Assembly (NCBI GenBank): GCA_023205875.1
Contig: CP060766.1
Location: 310,001 to 374,000 of the forward strand
DNA length: 64,000 nt
Direction of reading: 5' to 3'
Origin: Chloropicon primus
Lineage: Eukaryota; Chlorophyta; Chloropicophyceae; Chloropicales; Chloropicaceae
Made by a program: the position numbers and the translations under genes
Notes under the pieces: generated by a model
Seen by the model: only the letters and a program-made list of their open reading frames with translations
Databases searched by the model: none
Told to the model about the DNA's origin: nothing
Shown here: positions 44,442 through 54,820 of the stretch, in pieces
Position numbering within the stretch: position 1 is the first letter of the stretch
Layout of the letters: each line of letters begins with the position of its first letter

Positions 44442-46691
44442 TTACTCGCTCGGCATCATTCCGTACTTGTACACCATCTGGTGCTCCGCCTCCAGGCATT
44501 CCTTCCTGAATTGGATTCTCACGTCGGGCACGTTCGACTGGTAAGGGTTGTTCTCGAACATCTTGCTGCCTCCCACCCAGTGCCTCTTCAACCTCTTCGG
44601 GAAGCCGCTCTGCATGACGCTGTTTCTAGCGATTTCGCTGATGTCCGCCGTGCTGAGCTTGTAAACCTGCATCGCGATACTGTACTCCTCGACCAGGGGC
44701 TCCTTCGTCATGTGAATCAGGAGCGGGTCGTCCGTGGAGAGGGTGACGTTCAGGCCCCTCTCAAAGAATGTTGGGAAGGGGTTCTTCGAGTACTCGCAGA
44801 ACAGGCAGTTGTTGGAAAGCGGGGACATCGCAAGACCAACCTGTGCCAAGTAGTACAAGTACTGAAGCGCCGGGTTCTTCTTCAGGTTGATGCCGTGGTT
44901 GATCGAATTCGCCACGAGGAATGCCCCCGCCAGGTGGTCAACGTCTCCCGCCTCCCCGGCGTGCGGCCTGAAGGAGAACTGCGACATGTTCCTCTTCTGC
45001 CTGAACGAGTTCAGGACGTAGAGGTTGGCGTAGATATAGTACAAATAGTAGTTGTACGCCGGGTTCTTCTCCACGTCCCACTCTTCGGGGGTTGGCATCT
45101 CGCGATGCACCTTCCTTTCGTGGCGAGACTCGTCGTCCACAATGTCGAATCCCACTACGTTGTCCAAGAACGCCACCAGCTTCGGGTCCTTGTTAGGGCA
45201 CTTCGAGATCTCAAAGAGGGGCTCAAAAATGTTGGAGATGAACTCCCCAAAGTTGTCCAGCTCCCCGCTCTTCTTGTAGATGGCGTAGAGCCTGGGAATC
45301 TGAACCATCCACACGACGTTCGGGCTCACGAGCTTGTTGTCGTACCACCAGGAGGCCAGCTGGGCCCACTCCGACTTGGATTTGCCGTAGATGCTCAGCC
45401 TGTACTCGGCCATCTGGTACTTGGACGCCGCCAGGTCGTCAAAGACTTCCTTGGTGATTCCCGCCAGGAACTTGCCCTTGACGTAGTTGTTCGTCTTCAG
45501 AAAGATCTCCCTCAATCGGGCTTCCCCCGTTGGATTGAACTTCTGGTTGAACTTGTCAAACCTGTGAAAGGTGGTGTTCTTCGTGTTATGCGCGTGCATG
45601 TCGAGAACGTCGATGTTGAGGTCGTAAGGCGAAAGCCCAAGAGACTCGAAGACCTCCTTCAAGGACAGCACCTTGCCGTCCCTCATGATCACGGGCTTGT
45701 CCCCCTCCTCCCTCACCCTCTTCTTGATGAAGCGCAGGAGGTGCTTCTGGTTCATGCAGGCCGAGTGGTGCACGTGGTTGTCGATCTTCCTCACGTTGTA
45801 AAAGTCTCTGTGGCTCAGGGCCTTGATCGAGAGGAACTCCTTCTCCGAGTTGAGCATCTGGTAGAGCGAGAACTTCTCCTGCAGGAGCTTCAGCCTCCTG
45901 TGCGCGAACGTGGCGTACGGCGCGCTGTTCATCATGCTGGAGAGGTCGTGCAAGTCCGAGAAGAACACCTTGGCGGCCACAGGCACGGCGATGCTGTGCT
46001 CCTCGTTCAGGGGGATGTACACTCCGTTCTCCATCCCAAAGTCGATGTCCGAGTCCTCCCTCGCCGCGACCTTGAAGGGGGTCATGCTCATGGGAGAGGC
46101 CTCGATGTAGTCGCCCGCCTGGCCCGACTTCTCGAGCTCCTTCGGGTCCCAAGAGTCATCGGAGAAAACCGTGTGGATCTTGTACAAGTAGTTCTTCCTC
46201 TTCTCCAGCATGCTCACGAGAGCCTTGCAAAAGTTCTTGTCGTAAGGGGTCAGGGAGGGCTCCGGGATCTCGGCCCGCTTGTAGGGAATGTGCTCGCTCG
46301 CCTGGAAGGCGGCGGCCAGGGTCCGCCCAGCGCCACCGAGGCCCACGGGGGGGTTGCGCACGGGGGGGTTCTGCACCGGAGAGTGAGGCACAGCCTCGAA
46401 GGACTGCGAGGCCTCCCTCTCCAGGAGCTCGTTGCTCAGCATCTCCACCGAGTTGATCGACGTCGCACTCTCCCTCCTCGTCGGGCTCCTCCTCTCTCCG
46501 CTCGACACGTTCCCCTCCTCGGAGGATATCGCGCTGTCCGAGCTTGTCTCCCAGTCGTCCTCGTCCTCCAACGAAAGCTTCCGCAAATATTCCGCACTCG
46601 CGCTCTTCGCGCTCGCGCCGCTGCTCCTGCGCTTCTCCAACTTGTGGCTTTGTACCATCGCTTCGTCTTTCGCCGCCTCCACTTCCGTCAT
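44442..46691 (-). CDS. AMPD: AMP deaminase
   Basis: Converts AMP to IMP, releasing ammonia. 749 residues from ATG 46691; the frame extends 11 codons further but begins with GTG. The N-terminal 140 residues are Ser-rich and disordered, with no membrane anchor such as plant FAC1 carries. The catalytic domain has zinc ligands in KIDNHVHHSACMNQKHLLRF, substrate residues in RPHAGEAGDVDHL, NSINHGINL, GLAMSPLSNNCLF and the catalytic STDDPLLIHMTKEPLVEEYS. EEYSIAMQVYKLSTADISEI closes the barrel. Length and motifs are complete, with no frame breaks. It converges with the BAR-like gene (124 bases between stops). Confidence 0.95.
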   Translation of the reverse strand: MTEVEAAKDEAMVQSHKLEKRRSSGASAKSASAEYLRKLSLEDEDDWETSSDSAISSEEGNVSSGERRSPTRRESATSINSVEMLSNELLEREASQSFEAVPHSPVQNPPVRNPPVGLGGAGRTLAAAFQASEHIPYKRAEIPEPSLTPYDKNFCKALVSMLEKRKNYLYKIHTVFSDDSWDPKELEKSGQAGDYIEASPMSMTPFKVAAREDSDIDFGMENGVYIPLNEEHSIAVPVAAKVFFSDLHDLSSMMNSAPYATFAHRRLKLLQEKFSLYQMLNSEKEFLSIKALSHRDFYNVRKIDNHVHHSACMNQKHLLRFIKKRVREEGDKPVIMRDGKVLSLKEVFESLGLSPYDLNIDVLDMHAHNTKNTTFHRFDKFNQKFNPTGEARLREIFLKTNNYVKGKFLAGITKEVFDDLAASKYQMAEYRLSIYGKSKSEWAQLASWWYDNKLVSPNVVWMVQIPRLYAIYKKSGELDNFGEFISNIFEPLFEISKCPNKDPKLVAFLDNVVGFDIVDDESRHERKVHREMPTPEEWDVEKNPAYNYYLYYIYANLYVLNSFRQKRNMSQFSFRPHAGEAGDVDHLAGAFLVANSINHGINLKKNPALQYLYYLAQVGLAMSPLSNNCLFCEYSKNPFPTFFERGLNVTLSTDDPLLIHMTKEPLVEEYSIAMQVYKLSTADISEIARNSVMQSGFPKRLKRHWVGGSKMFENNPYQSNVPDVRIQFRKECLEAEHQMVYKYGMMPSE

Positions 46692-46810
46692 TCCTCGCCG
46701 CGCGACCACCACCTCCTCAGACACTTGGTCCCCTCCTCGTCCTCCTTCTCTGCTGCTTCGGACGCTTCGCCGTCGTCGTGATCCACCTCGCCGGCGACCG
46801 AAACCTTCGA

Positions 46811-46837
46811 GTGAGGGCTCTCCTGAAAGATCGCGAG
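46811..46837 (-). promoter_or_regulatory. Upstream element for AMP deaminase
   Basis: On the minus strand CTCGCGATCTTTCAGGAG then AGCCCTCAC, 120-146 bases before ATG 46691; the second half equals that of the TPR/DnaJ gene. Confidence 0.5.
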
Positions 46838-47401
46838 ACGTACTTTCGTGATATCGCCGCCCCTCTCCTCAAAACTCCCTCCCTCGCTCCCGCGGGCGCC
46901 TTGCTCGTGGCCTCTTCGATCCAGTTGGCGGCAAGCCAAAAGTTCACGTTTACGTCACCCTGACGTGGAGGGCGGGACGAGATGAGGGGGAGAGGGAGAT
47001 GGCGACCGATGTGGGTGATGTGGGTGGTGCTTGGGTGATGGCGGTGTGTGTGGGGTGGGTGGGATGGGTGGGATGGTAATTCAAGTCGATGCATTGTCTC
47101 CCCCTCTTTGCAAAGGTGTCCTCACTTGATCGAGAATGGTGGAAACTTAGTTCTTAATGATGGTGGTGATTGGTGATGGCAGTGGGGGGGGGGATGAAAG
47201 GGTAGTCCGGGGGTCGAGATGCACCACCGCCCTCCCTCTTTCCACCAGAGTTCTGGCTGACTTGTTGGGAAGAGGGACAAGGAAGGGGTGCGTCGGTGAG
47301 GGCGAGGAATCTTTCGATGGGATGGCAATCATGCGATGATGGATGCAAGGCCCACATTCATTACATTAACTTACTCTGTTCTTCTTCTTCTTCTTCTTCC
47401 T
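46838..47401. other. Intergenic, G/T-rich simple sequence
   Basis: GGGTGGGATGGGTGGGATGG-type tracts (47040-47080) and GGTGATGGTGG motifs; no gene seen. Confidence 0.5.
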
Positions 47402-49177
47402 TTAATACGGTCGGATGGAGACTTGCCCCTGCGATCCCAGCTGCTGCTGCTGCTTGTTCAGCTTGATGTGCTTGTACTCGATCTTCTTCTCCTTCTTCCT
47501 CGCCCTGGCCTCCCTCTTCGCTTGCTTCACAGCCTGCTTCCTGGCCTTCTTCTCCTCCGCCGTCTCGCCTTTTTTCCTCACGAACGCGCCGTCGTCCAGG
47601 ACCGTGGCGTCCTCTTCCTCCTCCTCGCTGTCCTCCGCCACCTCCTCGATGGGGGCGGGGTTCCTGTGCTTCCTCGGCTTGGCCGACGCGCTCGACAGCA
47701 GGGCGGGGTGGTTGTCCAGGTTGGACACCATGCTCAGGACGGACTCGCAGTCCCAGTTCTCCTGCGTCTTCACCGTGACGGCGATCCTGTCCCTCTCGCC
47801 CACCAGGCCGCCGCCGTCGTCCTCCGCTTCGGTCCTTATGGCGAGCTCCCTCGTCTTCTCCTTGAGCTCCAAGTCGGTGTGCCCGGAGAGGACCTTGGTC
47901 TCGTCGTCCAAGTCGTACCTCACGACCTTCTTCGCCTCGGTAAAGGCCTCGGGATCCGCCGCCGCCGCGGCTGGGGCCTTGCTCCCGTCGACCTTCTCGT
48001 ACACCACGTAGTCCTTGCCCTTCTTGTCGGAGATGAACTCGTCCAGGATGTTGTCGAAGCTCGCGAGGTTGAACCTCCCCTGCGTCTGCTCCAAGTCGGC
48101 GTCCTCCAGGTCGCCGATCTCCAGCGTGTCGTACTCGTCCACGAGCTGGTCGAAGCACTCCTCCATGATCTCCCTGCCGTGGGCGGTACCGGCCTCCCTC
48201 AGGCTCGCCTCCCGCCTCAGCCTCTGGATCTCCTCCTCGCTCAGCGCCGCCGTCGCCGTCGCCTCATCGTCCCCCTCCCTCTGCCAGTCGCCGTCGCCGT
48301 CGTCCTCCTCCTCCTCGTCGCCCCCCTCGGTGGCCAGCAGCAGGAAGTCCTCCTGGAGGTCCCCGAACTCCGTCTCCTCCTGGAGCTCGATGTCCTCCAT
48401 GATCTGCTCGATTTCCGCGAGGGTGGACGACACGTACTTCTGGCCCACCTGCCTGTGCCTTCGCTGCGAGGGGTCCGGCACGGGAAAGTTCCCCAGATCG
48501 TACTTGCCCTGCTCCTCCTCGCTTATCTCGGCCTTCACGTTGTGGCTGCGGGCGTCCACGAGCTTGACGTCCCGCTGGATGTTTTTGGACTCCACCTCCC
48601 CGTCCGGGTCGTCGACGACCCCGATCCCGACCCCGACGTTCGCCTCGCCCTCGTTGCCCTCCAGGGCGAACAAGTTCTCCCCCCGGCCCTTGGCCGCCGG
48701 TGCAGCCGTTACCATCGACACCGTGTCCGGCCTGGCCTCCCTCAGGTGCCTCGTGTAGTCGTACCCATCGTCAGGAAACCCGAGCTCCAAGATCTCCTTC
48801 CTCTTGGCCTCCTCCAGCACAGGGAGCTCAGGCTCCAAGTGAGAGAGGCCCATCTTCGCCAAGAGCCACGACGGCGGCTGAGACGCTGGCGGTGGAGGGA
48901 CGGAAGACATCGACGCCGCCGCATTCCCGACCTCATCCACGGGAACCAGCACCCTCCTTATCGAGGAAGAGGAAGAGCCTTGGCCTTGACCTTGCTTGGC
49001 CTCCTGCCCACCACCATCGTTCGCATGGTCACCACCAGCAGCAAGGAGTGGTTGCTCTTGACCTGAAACCGCTTTGTCTTCCTCGTCGGAGGTTTCCTCG
49101 GTGTCGCTCTCTCCGGCGTACACCAGGGTAAACGTCGTCGCCTTCTTCTTGTCGATGAAAGCTTTCTTCTTGCCCAT
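47402..49177 (-). CDS. LTV1: LTV1 family 40S ribosome biogenesis factor
   Basis: 591 residues from ATG 49177. The conserved N-terminus GKKKAFIDKKKATTFTLVYA is the LTV1 signature. Next come a short SWLLAKMGLSHLEP and EILELGFPDDGYDYTRHLRE, also typical of the family, and later HREIMEECFDQLVDEYDTLE-like and FNLASFDNILDEFISDKKGK helices. The C-terminal KKARKQAVKQAKREARARKK is a nuclear, RNA-binding basic tail. LTV1 is a cytoplasmic/nuclear assembly factor released from pre-40S particles by phosphorylation. Several acidic, low-complexity inserts (EEEEDDGDGD) lengthen it. No frame breaks. Confidence 0.92.
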   Translation of the reverse strand: MGKKKAFIDKKKATTFTLVYAGESDTEETSDEEDKAVSGQEQPLLAAGGDHANDGGGQEAKQGQGQGSSSSSIRRVLVPVDEVGNAAASMSSVPPPPASQPPSWLLAKMGLSHLEPELPVLEEAKRKEILELGFPDDGYDYTRHLREARPDTVSMVTAAPAAKGRGENLFALEGNEGEANVGVGIGVVDDPDGEVESKNIQRDVKLVDARSHNVKAEISEEEQGKYDLGNFPVPDPSQRRHRQVGQKYVSSTLAEIEQIMEDIELQEETEFGDLQEDFLLLATEGGDEEEEDDGDGDWQREGDDEATATAALSEEEIQRLRREASLREAGTAHGREIMEECFDQLVDEYDTLEIGDLEDADLEQTQGRFNLASFDNILDEFISDKKGKDYVVYEKVDGSKAPAAAAADPEAFTEAKKVVRYDLDDETKVLSGHTDLELKEKTRELAIRTEAEDDGGGLVGERDRIAVTVKTQENWDCESVLSMVSNLDNHPALLSSASAKPRKHRNPAPIEEVAEDSEEEEEDATVLDDGAFVRKKGETAEEKKARKQAVKQAKREARARKKEKKIEYKHIKLNKQQQQLGSQGQVSIRPY

Positions 49178-49633
49178 GACGACGCAACGTTGCGATGCGA
49201 CGACTGCGATGCGACGACTGCGGTGCCAATCAAAATGAAAAACTTTTTCTGCAGACTCCTTCTCCCCTTCTTTCTCTCCGCCGTCGGGAAGAGGAAAGAG
49301 GGTGAGTGGCGGCGGCGAGTGACGCGGCGAGTGGCGCGGTGCTCAACCTCCTCCTCCGTCGTCGTCGTCGTCGTCGTCGTCTGTTCTGCGTCGGTCGGTC
49401 GATAACGATGAACGACGATCCGATCTCTTCTTTCCCCTCCTGCCCAGGGCGGCGAAGCGATTGCGAGTGGATGTGGAGGACGGGACGAGAAAGGGACGAC
49501 AAGGGAGGGGGACAGAGGGAGGGGACACTGGCGGATCCCACTGCATCTCCCTCTTTCGATGCGCATCGCAATCGGTTGATCTCTCTCTCTCTCTTTCTCT
49601 CTTCCTCTCTTTCTCTCTTTGTGTGTGTGTGCC
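49178..49633. other. Upstream region of LTV1, simple repeats
   Basis: GTCGTC repeats (49357-49380), CT-rich runs (49578-49620) and GT repeat (49620-49630). No convincing upstream element or gene seen. Confidence 0.45.
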
Positions 49634-50037
49634 GTTAGTTTTGTGCAAAGGTCGTTTCAGTTTGAGTTTCTCGAAATGACCATGCCGCCCTTAGCAAGCA
49701 AGCAAGCTCGCGAGCAAGGGCAGCTCGTACGCGTGTGCAACCCTGAGGAGTTACACTTCTTGTGGTTCACGCAAGTGCTTGAGAAGGATGTTGCGTGCCC
49801 CGTTATCGTCCCGACCGCACTTGAAGCCATACTCCTGGCACTTGTAAACCTTTGCTCCACCCAGGTTCTTCTTGATGTGTCCGCACCTGCCACAGGTCTT
49901 GGAGGTGTACTCCTCCGTCACGATCGCCAGCTCACTGCCGCGCAAGAGCACCTTGGAAGCCAAGTACGTTCTGAGCGCATAGTGCCTCAACGTCAAAAGC
50001 ATGCGAGCCGTCTTCTTCCTGATCACTCGGCGTCTCC
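49634..50037 (-). pseudogene. Truncated Fanzor relic: C-terminal coding end plus 3' flank
   Basis: About 95 percent identical over the coding part to the 3' end of the full gene (33075-33360). It keeps RRRVIRKKTARMLLTLRHYA, EEYTSKTCGRCG and CGRDDNGARNILLKHL with the same stop (49751-49753). RuvC-I and RuvC-II are absent because similarity ends at 50037, and the fourth zinc Cys is Tyr here (CQEYG for CQKCG). It therefore cannot encode a working nuclease. The 3' flank to 49634 is conserved at both ends and ends at the same GTTAG boundary. Confidence 0.88.
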
Positions 50038-51140
50038 TTGAACTCGCACGCACGTTTTTTCAATCGCACCCCTCCTTGTCCCCTTTTCAATAAAAAAAAG
50101 TCATCGTCGTCATCGACGTCATCGTCGGCCAATCTTGACGCTTCGTTGTCTCGCAACCGGAACCAAGAAGTGATAGAAAAAAAGATAGTAATATCAAGGA
50201 AGAGAGAACGAGGAAGAGAACGAGGAAGAGAGAGAAGACATGGACATGACATGGATGACGTCACGTTGGCTCTCGTTGGCGGCTCTCGTTGCCACCCTGG
50301 CGAACGGCGAGGAGAGACAGAGAGGACAGAGAGGACAACATTCTCTTAAGCAAAGTGTGCCTTGGTCTTGGTCTTGGTCTTGGTCTTCGCCATCTTTTTC
50401 TCGCTCCCACGTTTTCGTTTTTCTTTCCTTGACGTTACTTTCTTAGTCCAACTCATCGCAATATTTCATCCCCTTTTTTTTCCATTTTCATGTTCCGTAG
50501 TCCCTCAATTAATGTGCAATTTCCACTCATATCATGAACTACGAGAGGCTCTCTCTTTTCAGATATGCCACCCTGTCTCTTCGTGAAAAAAGGAAACGTT
50601 AAGAAGAGATATCTACAGAAATAGGGAAAAGATAAGATGGTTGTCGAAAACCCGAACCCCATTTTTACGGCTCATGTGCGCGCGGGTTCACGTGGCGAAC
50701 AGGGAGCACCCGAGTGCGACCACTTTGAGACGGCAGGAAGGAGGTAAGACCCGAGGGACTGGGAAAGAAAGAGAGTGGAAGGGATACTAGACCTCGTGAT
50801 CTTTCCAACGATACCTTGGTTGAAAGGTTTCGTACACGTTTGCCCATCGAAAACCACACGTGCAGCACGGTGGCAGCCCTCTGTCTCTCTCCTGCAATTG
50901 TGCGAGCTCGAGGAGTCAGGAACAGTGGAGGCGTTGAGCGGAGGGGTTCGTCTGGGTTGTCTCGTTGCTCCATTCGGCGACGGCTTTTGCTTGATCAGGC
51001 AGTTCCCCGCCTCTCGAGGTCAACGCTTTGGCGGTTCGGGATCTGGGTCTTGTGATTCACTTGCTGCGTTCCTGCCAGGCTACTACTACTCAAGAACCAC
51101 CACCAAGCAACACGTTGTTGTTGTTGTTGTTGTCGTCAGC
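50038..51140. promoter_or_regulatory. 1.1-kb region upstream of the bHLH gene
   Basis: GAAC/GAGG purine repeats (50200-50235), a CTTGGT hexamer run (50362-50391) and, near the gene, one upstream element at 50793. The reading frame of the bHLH gene stays open upstream to 50775 but without ATG, so a long leader is likely. Confidence 0.5.
50793..50820 (+). promoter_or_regulatory. Upstream element for the bHLH gene
   Basis: CTCGTGATCTTTCCAACG then ATACCTTGGTTGAAAGG; about 320-350 bases before ATG 51141. Best match to the DNAJB12-like instance. Confidence 0.5.
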
Positions 51141-52328
51141 ATGAGTCTCCAGGCGGGATCCTCGACGGCGTGTCCCCCGGAAGACTACCAGCAGAGCAGC
51201 CACCACAACCACCACCACCAGCAGAACAACCACCAGACGTCCGTCTACGCGTTCAGCGAGAACGAGCTGGAGACGGTTCTGAACATGTTCCAGGCGCCCA
51301 CGGGTCAGCCGGAGGTGGAGAGGGGGTACGGGTTCCTGCACGACCACGCGCAGCAGCTGCCGGGTCCGGCGTACTACCAGCCGTCCTACCTGCGGTCCTC
51401 GCCGTACGGGTCCCCTGAGGTGGCGAGCGTGAACGCCCCCAACCAGCACGGCCACGGCCAGCACGCCACGGCGTACTATCCCTCGGCGCCCTCAGCGTAT
51501 ATCCAGCAGCACAACCCGGCCCCCAGCTACGCCAACGCGTCGGCGGCGAAGAAGAAGGCCGGGGGCGCCAAGGCCAAGGCCGTTTCCAGGGGCGGCGGCA
51601 TCCCCCAGGGCGGCATCCCCAACCAGTTCCTGCCGGCGAAGAAGAAGAGCTCGGCCAAGGGGGGCGCGGGGAAGAACGGCCAGGTGAGCCACTCGGTGGC
51701 GGAGAAGCAGAGGAGGGACAGGATAAACCTCCTGATCGACGAGCTGAGGGAGCTGGTGCCCATCGATGTGGAGAACGAGGGGAACGAGTCGTACGCGGAG
51801 GCCCCGGGCAAGAGGCCCAAGCACGTCGTCCTGCGGGACGCGATCAAGTTCGTGAAGATGACCCTGCAGCAGCAGCAGCAGCAATCGGCGGTGCAGGTGA
51901 AGACCAAGGAGTCCCAGGAGTCCCGGGCGGTGGCCAGGCAGTCGAGGAGCTTGAGCGAGGACAGCGCCAGCCAGGACTCGGAGACCTTTGACACCTGCGA
52001 CCTTCAGAAGGGCAAGCTGGAGATCTCGGTCACTGAGACCGAGGAGAGCACGGACGTGTACGCCGTCAACGTCAGCGGCAAGGACAGGAACGGCCTCCTG
52101 CACGACATCACGAGGGCGCTGAGGTCGATGGACCTGGAGATCAAGACGGCCGTGATCTCGACCGAGACCTGCGGGGCGGTGAGCGACACCTTCGAGGTGA
52201 ACAAGGCGTTCTGCTCCCTGAGCGTCAAGGAGATTGAGGATCAGCTCGGGGAGACCCTGAGGTGCGAGATCAAGAGGACCAAGACGACGCTGGACGAGGG
52301 GGAGAAGCGGAAAAGGCCAGGCCTGTGA
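51141..52328 (+). CDS. bHLH transcription factor with C-terminal ACT domain
   Basis: 395 residues from ATG 51141. The N-terminal half is His/Gln/Pro/Tyr-rich (HHNHHHQQNNHQ), activation-domain-like. The basic region KNGQVSHSVAEKQRRDRINL (about 180-200) has His-Glu-Arg spacing, predicting E-box/G-box CANNTG binding. Helix 1 is LLIDELRELVPID, the loop is long, and helix 2 is KHVVLRDAIKFVKMTLQQQQ. The C-terminal ACT-like fold (about 295-385: KLEISVTETEESTDVYAVNV, GLLHDITRALRSMDLEIKTA, VSDTFEVN) would mediate dimerisation, as in plant bHLH-ACT factors. Nuclear regulator; targets unknown. Confidence 0.92.
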   Translation: MSLQAGSSTACPPEDYQQSSHHNHHHQQNNHQTSVYAFSENELETVLNMFQAPTGQPEVERGYGFLHDHAQQLPGPAYYQPSYLRSSPYGSPEVASVNAPNQHGHGQHATAYYPSAPSAYIQQHNPAPSYANASAAKKKAGGAKAKAVSRGGGIPQGGIPNQFLPAKKKSSAKGGAGKNGQVSHSVAEKQRRDRINLLIDELRELVPIDVENEGNESYAEAPGKRPKHVVLRDAIKFVKMTLQQQQQQSAVQVKTKESQESRAVARQSRSLSEDSASQDSETFDTCDLQKGKLEISVTETEESTDVYAVNVSGKDRNGLLHDITRALRSMDLEIKTAVISTETCGAVSDTFEVNKAFCSLSVKEIEDQLGETLRCEIKRTKTTLDEGEKRKRPGL

Positions 52329-52461
52329 TAACCAGAGAAAGCGAGAACCAGGGGCCAGCCACGCGACGGTGGTGTATGTAAATACTTTTATATTTCCTAA
52401 AATTTGTAGAAAAAAAATTCATTTCTCTTCCTTTGCTTTTATATCCAACTCTGCGCTCACT

Positions 52462-54144
52462 TTACCTCATGCTCCTCAGCCCTCTCCTGTGCCTCGCCGA
52501 CGTGCCCATGCTCGACCAGACCAGGGAGCAGACGCCAACGGTGATCCCGACCGCGCCAACGACCATACCAAGGTTCAAGCTCGCGTCGTATTCTCTCATC
52601 TTCCTCTCCAGCCTCTCGCAGGACTCTTGGATGAGGGAGCCCCAACCCACGTCTTGCTCCTCGGAGCTCAGGTACTCGTCGAGGACCTGCTTGGTCCTCC
52701 TCCTGGAGCTGCAGTTGCTCGTGGTGGCGCCGCAAGCATTGTTCCTGCTCAAGGGGGACTGGATCTGAGAGTGAATCTGGGACTGCACCGGGAAGCTCTC
52801 CAGCATCTGCTGCTGCTGCTGCTGGTGGCTCTCGAAAACTCTGGCCATGTTCTCCAGCACAACGCTGTGGCTGTGCAGCGCGCTCGCTTCCGTCTCCTTC
52901 ACCTTGTCTTGCAACGCAGTCGCCATTCTCTTGTAGATGACCGCCTCGTCCTTCCACTTCCTGCTCTCCTTGAGCTTCTTGCTCAGCACCCTGATCTTCT
53001 CCTCGAGCTGGGGGACCGCGTTCGCCTTCTCCTCGGCCGCCTGGAGCCTCTCCAGCACCCTGGAGATCGTCCTCTCGGTCTTCTCCACCTTCCTCTTCGT
53101 AACGCTTCCCATCCCCGCAGGGCCACTCGCCGGGCGAAGCATCGTGGGGGTCAGAGTGCCAGTGCTGCCGCAAGGAGGGGACATCGCGGTGGCATTGCTC
53201 ACTTCGAGCTGCGACAGGTCCGGGGGCACGAAAGATTTCACCTTGGTTGACGTCTTCGTCCTCGGTTTCGGGCTCGCCAAGCTCGGGGACTTCCTCGCAC
53301 CAACACCCTGGCTGCTCTCCATCATAACGACGCTCGCATCTATGGTCTCGGTGTCCGACTGGGCGACCTTGCTGAGCTCGTGAGCGAGCAACTCGACGCT
53401 CTTCTCCACGGCGATCTTCTCCTCCGCGATCAACCTTGGCGAAAGGCCAGAGTAAAGGTTCACGCTCGTCCTCAACTTGTGCGCTGCAAAACAGTCAAGA
53501 AGGCCACGGCCAAGGTTAGTCCACAATTTTTTGGGCATTGCTTCGCACGCCACGCCCATCGTCTTACCTTCGAGCGCCGGAACCTCCAAGGCTTGGGTCA
53601 TTACTTTGCTGCCCTCCTCGGAAGAATCTGCTTGCCCCTCCCCCTCTTCCTCCTCGTCGCAGTAGCTCTCGCCGCAGCCTTCCTCCCTGTTGTTGTCGTT
53701 GCGCTCGATGAAGGTCCTGAAGCTCGTGCTCGCCTGGTCCTCCTCCAGCTCCTCCGCTGCGTTCTCGAAACCAGCAGCAGCAGCCGCTGGAAGGTTTTCC
53801 TTCTCCACCTCCACCTCCACCTCTGCCGTGGTGAAGGACAAGGTGTCCACCCTGTGGGCCTCGAGCTCCTCCCCTCGCCCTCCAGCAGCACCCCCCCCGT
53901 CCGTCTGCTGGCTCGGAGGAGGGGAGAAGAACGGCGGGACGCTTTCTCTCCAAATGTTGTCACTGCCTCCCTCACTCGATCTCTTCTTGGTCTTCTGCTT
54001 GTAGCAGTTCTTCAACCAGGTTTCTGCCCCTGGCTTCCTCCCTTGCTTCTGAACGTCGTTCCGAGTGAACTCACCACCACCAGGCAAAGGTTCGAGGAGT
54101 CCAGCTTTCACATTCGCCGTGCTTGAGCTCCTTAGCGCTGCCAT
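52462..54144 (-). CDS. Tail-anchored coiled-coil protein, one intron
   Basis: Exons 54144-53568 and 53483-52462 (intron 84 bp, GTAAGA...TTGCAG, phase 1), 532 residues. The unspliced frame also reads through, but the consensus splice sites and phase fit make splicing likely. ATG 54144 is the first ATG; the frame upstream begins with GTG inside a repeat. A disordered acidic N-terminal half is followed by a coiled coil (about 330-420: ERTISRVLERLQAAEEKANA, EEKIRVLSKKLKESRKWKDE). The single hydrophobic segment at the extreme C-terminus (LNLGMVVGAVGITVGVCSLV) is followed by a short basic tail, as in proteins inserted post-translationally into the ER or organelle outer membranes. Family not recognised. 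Confidence 0.75.
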   Translation of the reverse strand: MAALRSSSTANVKAGLLEPLPGGGEFTRNDVQKQGRKPGAETWLKNCYKQKTKKRSSEGGSDNIWRESVPPFFSPPPSQQTDGGGAAGGRGEELEAHRVDTLSFTTAEVEVEVEKENLPAAAAAGFENAAEELEEDQASTSFRTFIERNDNNREEGCGESYCDEEEEGEGQADSSEEGSKVMTQALEVPALEGKTMGVACEAMPKKLWTNLGRGLLDCFAAHKLRTSVNLYSGLSPRLIAEEKIAVEKSVELLAHELSKVAQSDTETIDASVVMMESSQGVGARKSPSLASPKPRTKTSTKVKSFVPPDLSQLEVSNATAMSPPCGSTGTLTPTMLRPASGPAGMGSVTKRKVEKTERTISRVLERLQAAEEKANAVPQLEEKIRVLSKKLKESRKWKDEAVIYKRMATALQDKVKETEASALHSHSVVLENMARVFESHQQQQQQMLESFPVQSQIHSQIQSPLSRNNACGATTSNCSSRRRTKQVLDEYLSSEEQDVGWGSLIQESCERLERKMREYDASLNLGMVVGAVGITVGVCSLVWSSMGTSARHRRGLRSMR

Positions 54145-54233
54145 CAATCCACCACCGACCAGAAACTGCAAACCAAACCAAGAATACCTCCTCCTCCTGC
54201 TGCTGCTGCTGCCTGCTGCAACAACAAACAACA

Positions 54234-54276
<43 letters not shown>

Positions 54277-54795
54277 CCGGGGAAACGAACAAAGAAAGTT
54301 TCGTCAGCTTTTCCTCCTTGTGCAAGAGAGCAAGACACGGGAAGCGCCCAATGCTGCGTTGGACTCCCCCTTGCTCGCCTTCCCAAACTTACCTCGTGCC
54401 TGGGAGTGGAAAACAAAACACCTTATTCAGTTCCTCCTGACCTCACGCGTCCGTTCTTTCCAAAACTTGGGATGTATTGAAAGAGAAAGACGAGAAGATT
54501 CCAATGGTGCCCCTCCCTTCCACCGTTGTCTCCCTCCTCGTCGTCACCACCGGCCCAAACTTACCTCCTTTGCCGCTTCAAAAAAGCCGACAGCAAGGTG
54601 CAGACTTTTTCAAAAGTCTTTTTTTCTTTCCCGTTGGAAATTTAACAACGAATGAGTGTAAAGAATCGTACAGTTGGTACACTCACGCAAATAATCTCGG
54701 GCGAACCTTATCGCGAACTAGGACTGTTGGACGACGGATTGAGCGGCTGAGGGGGGACAAGGGAGGGAGTAGAGGGTTACTGGACGAAACTACGT

Positions 54796-54820
54796 CTCGA
54801 GATCTTTCCATCGATACCTC
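54796..54820 (+). promoter_or_regulatory. Upstream element, distal, PIG-P gene
   Basis: CTCGAGATCTTTCCATCG then ATACCTC, the form closest to the consensus. Confidence 0.5.

Noticed and set aside
44376-46781. 801-residue frame antisense to AMP deaminase
   Set aside because: Leu/Val/His/Arg-biased antisense shadow of a complete enzyme.
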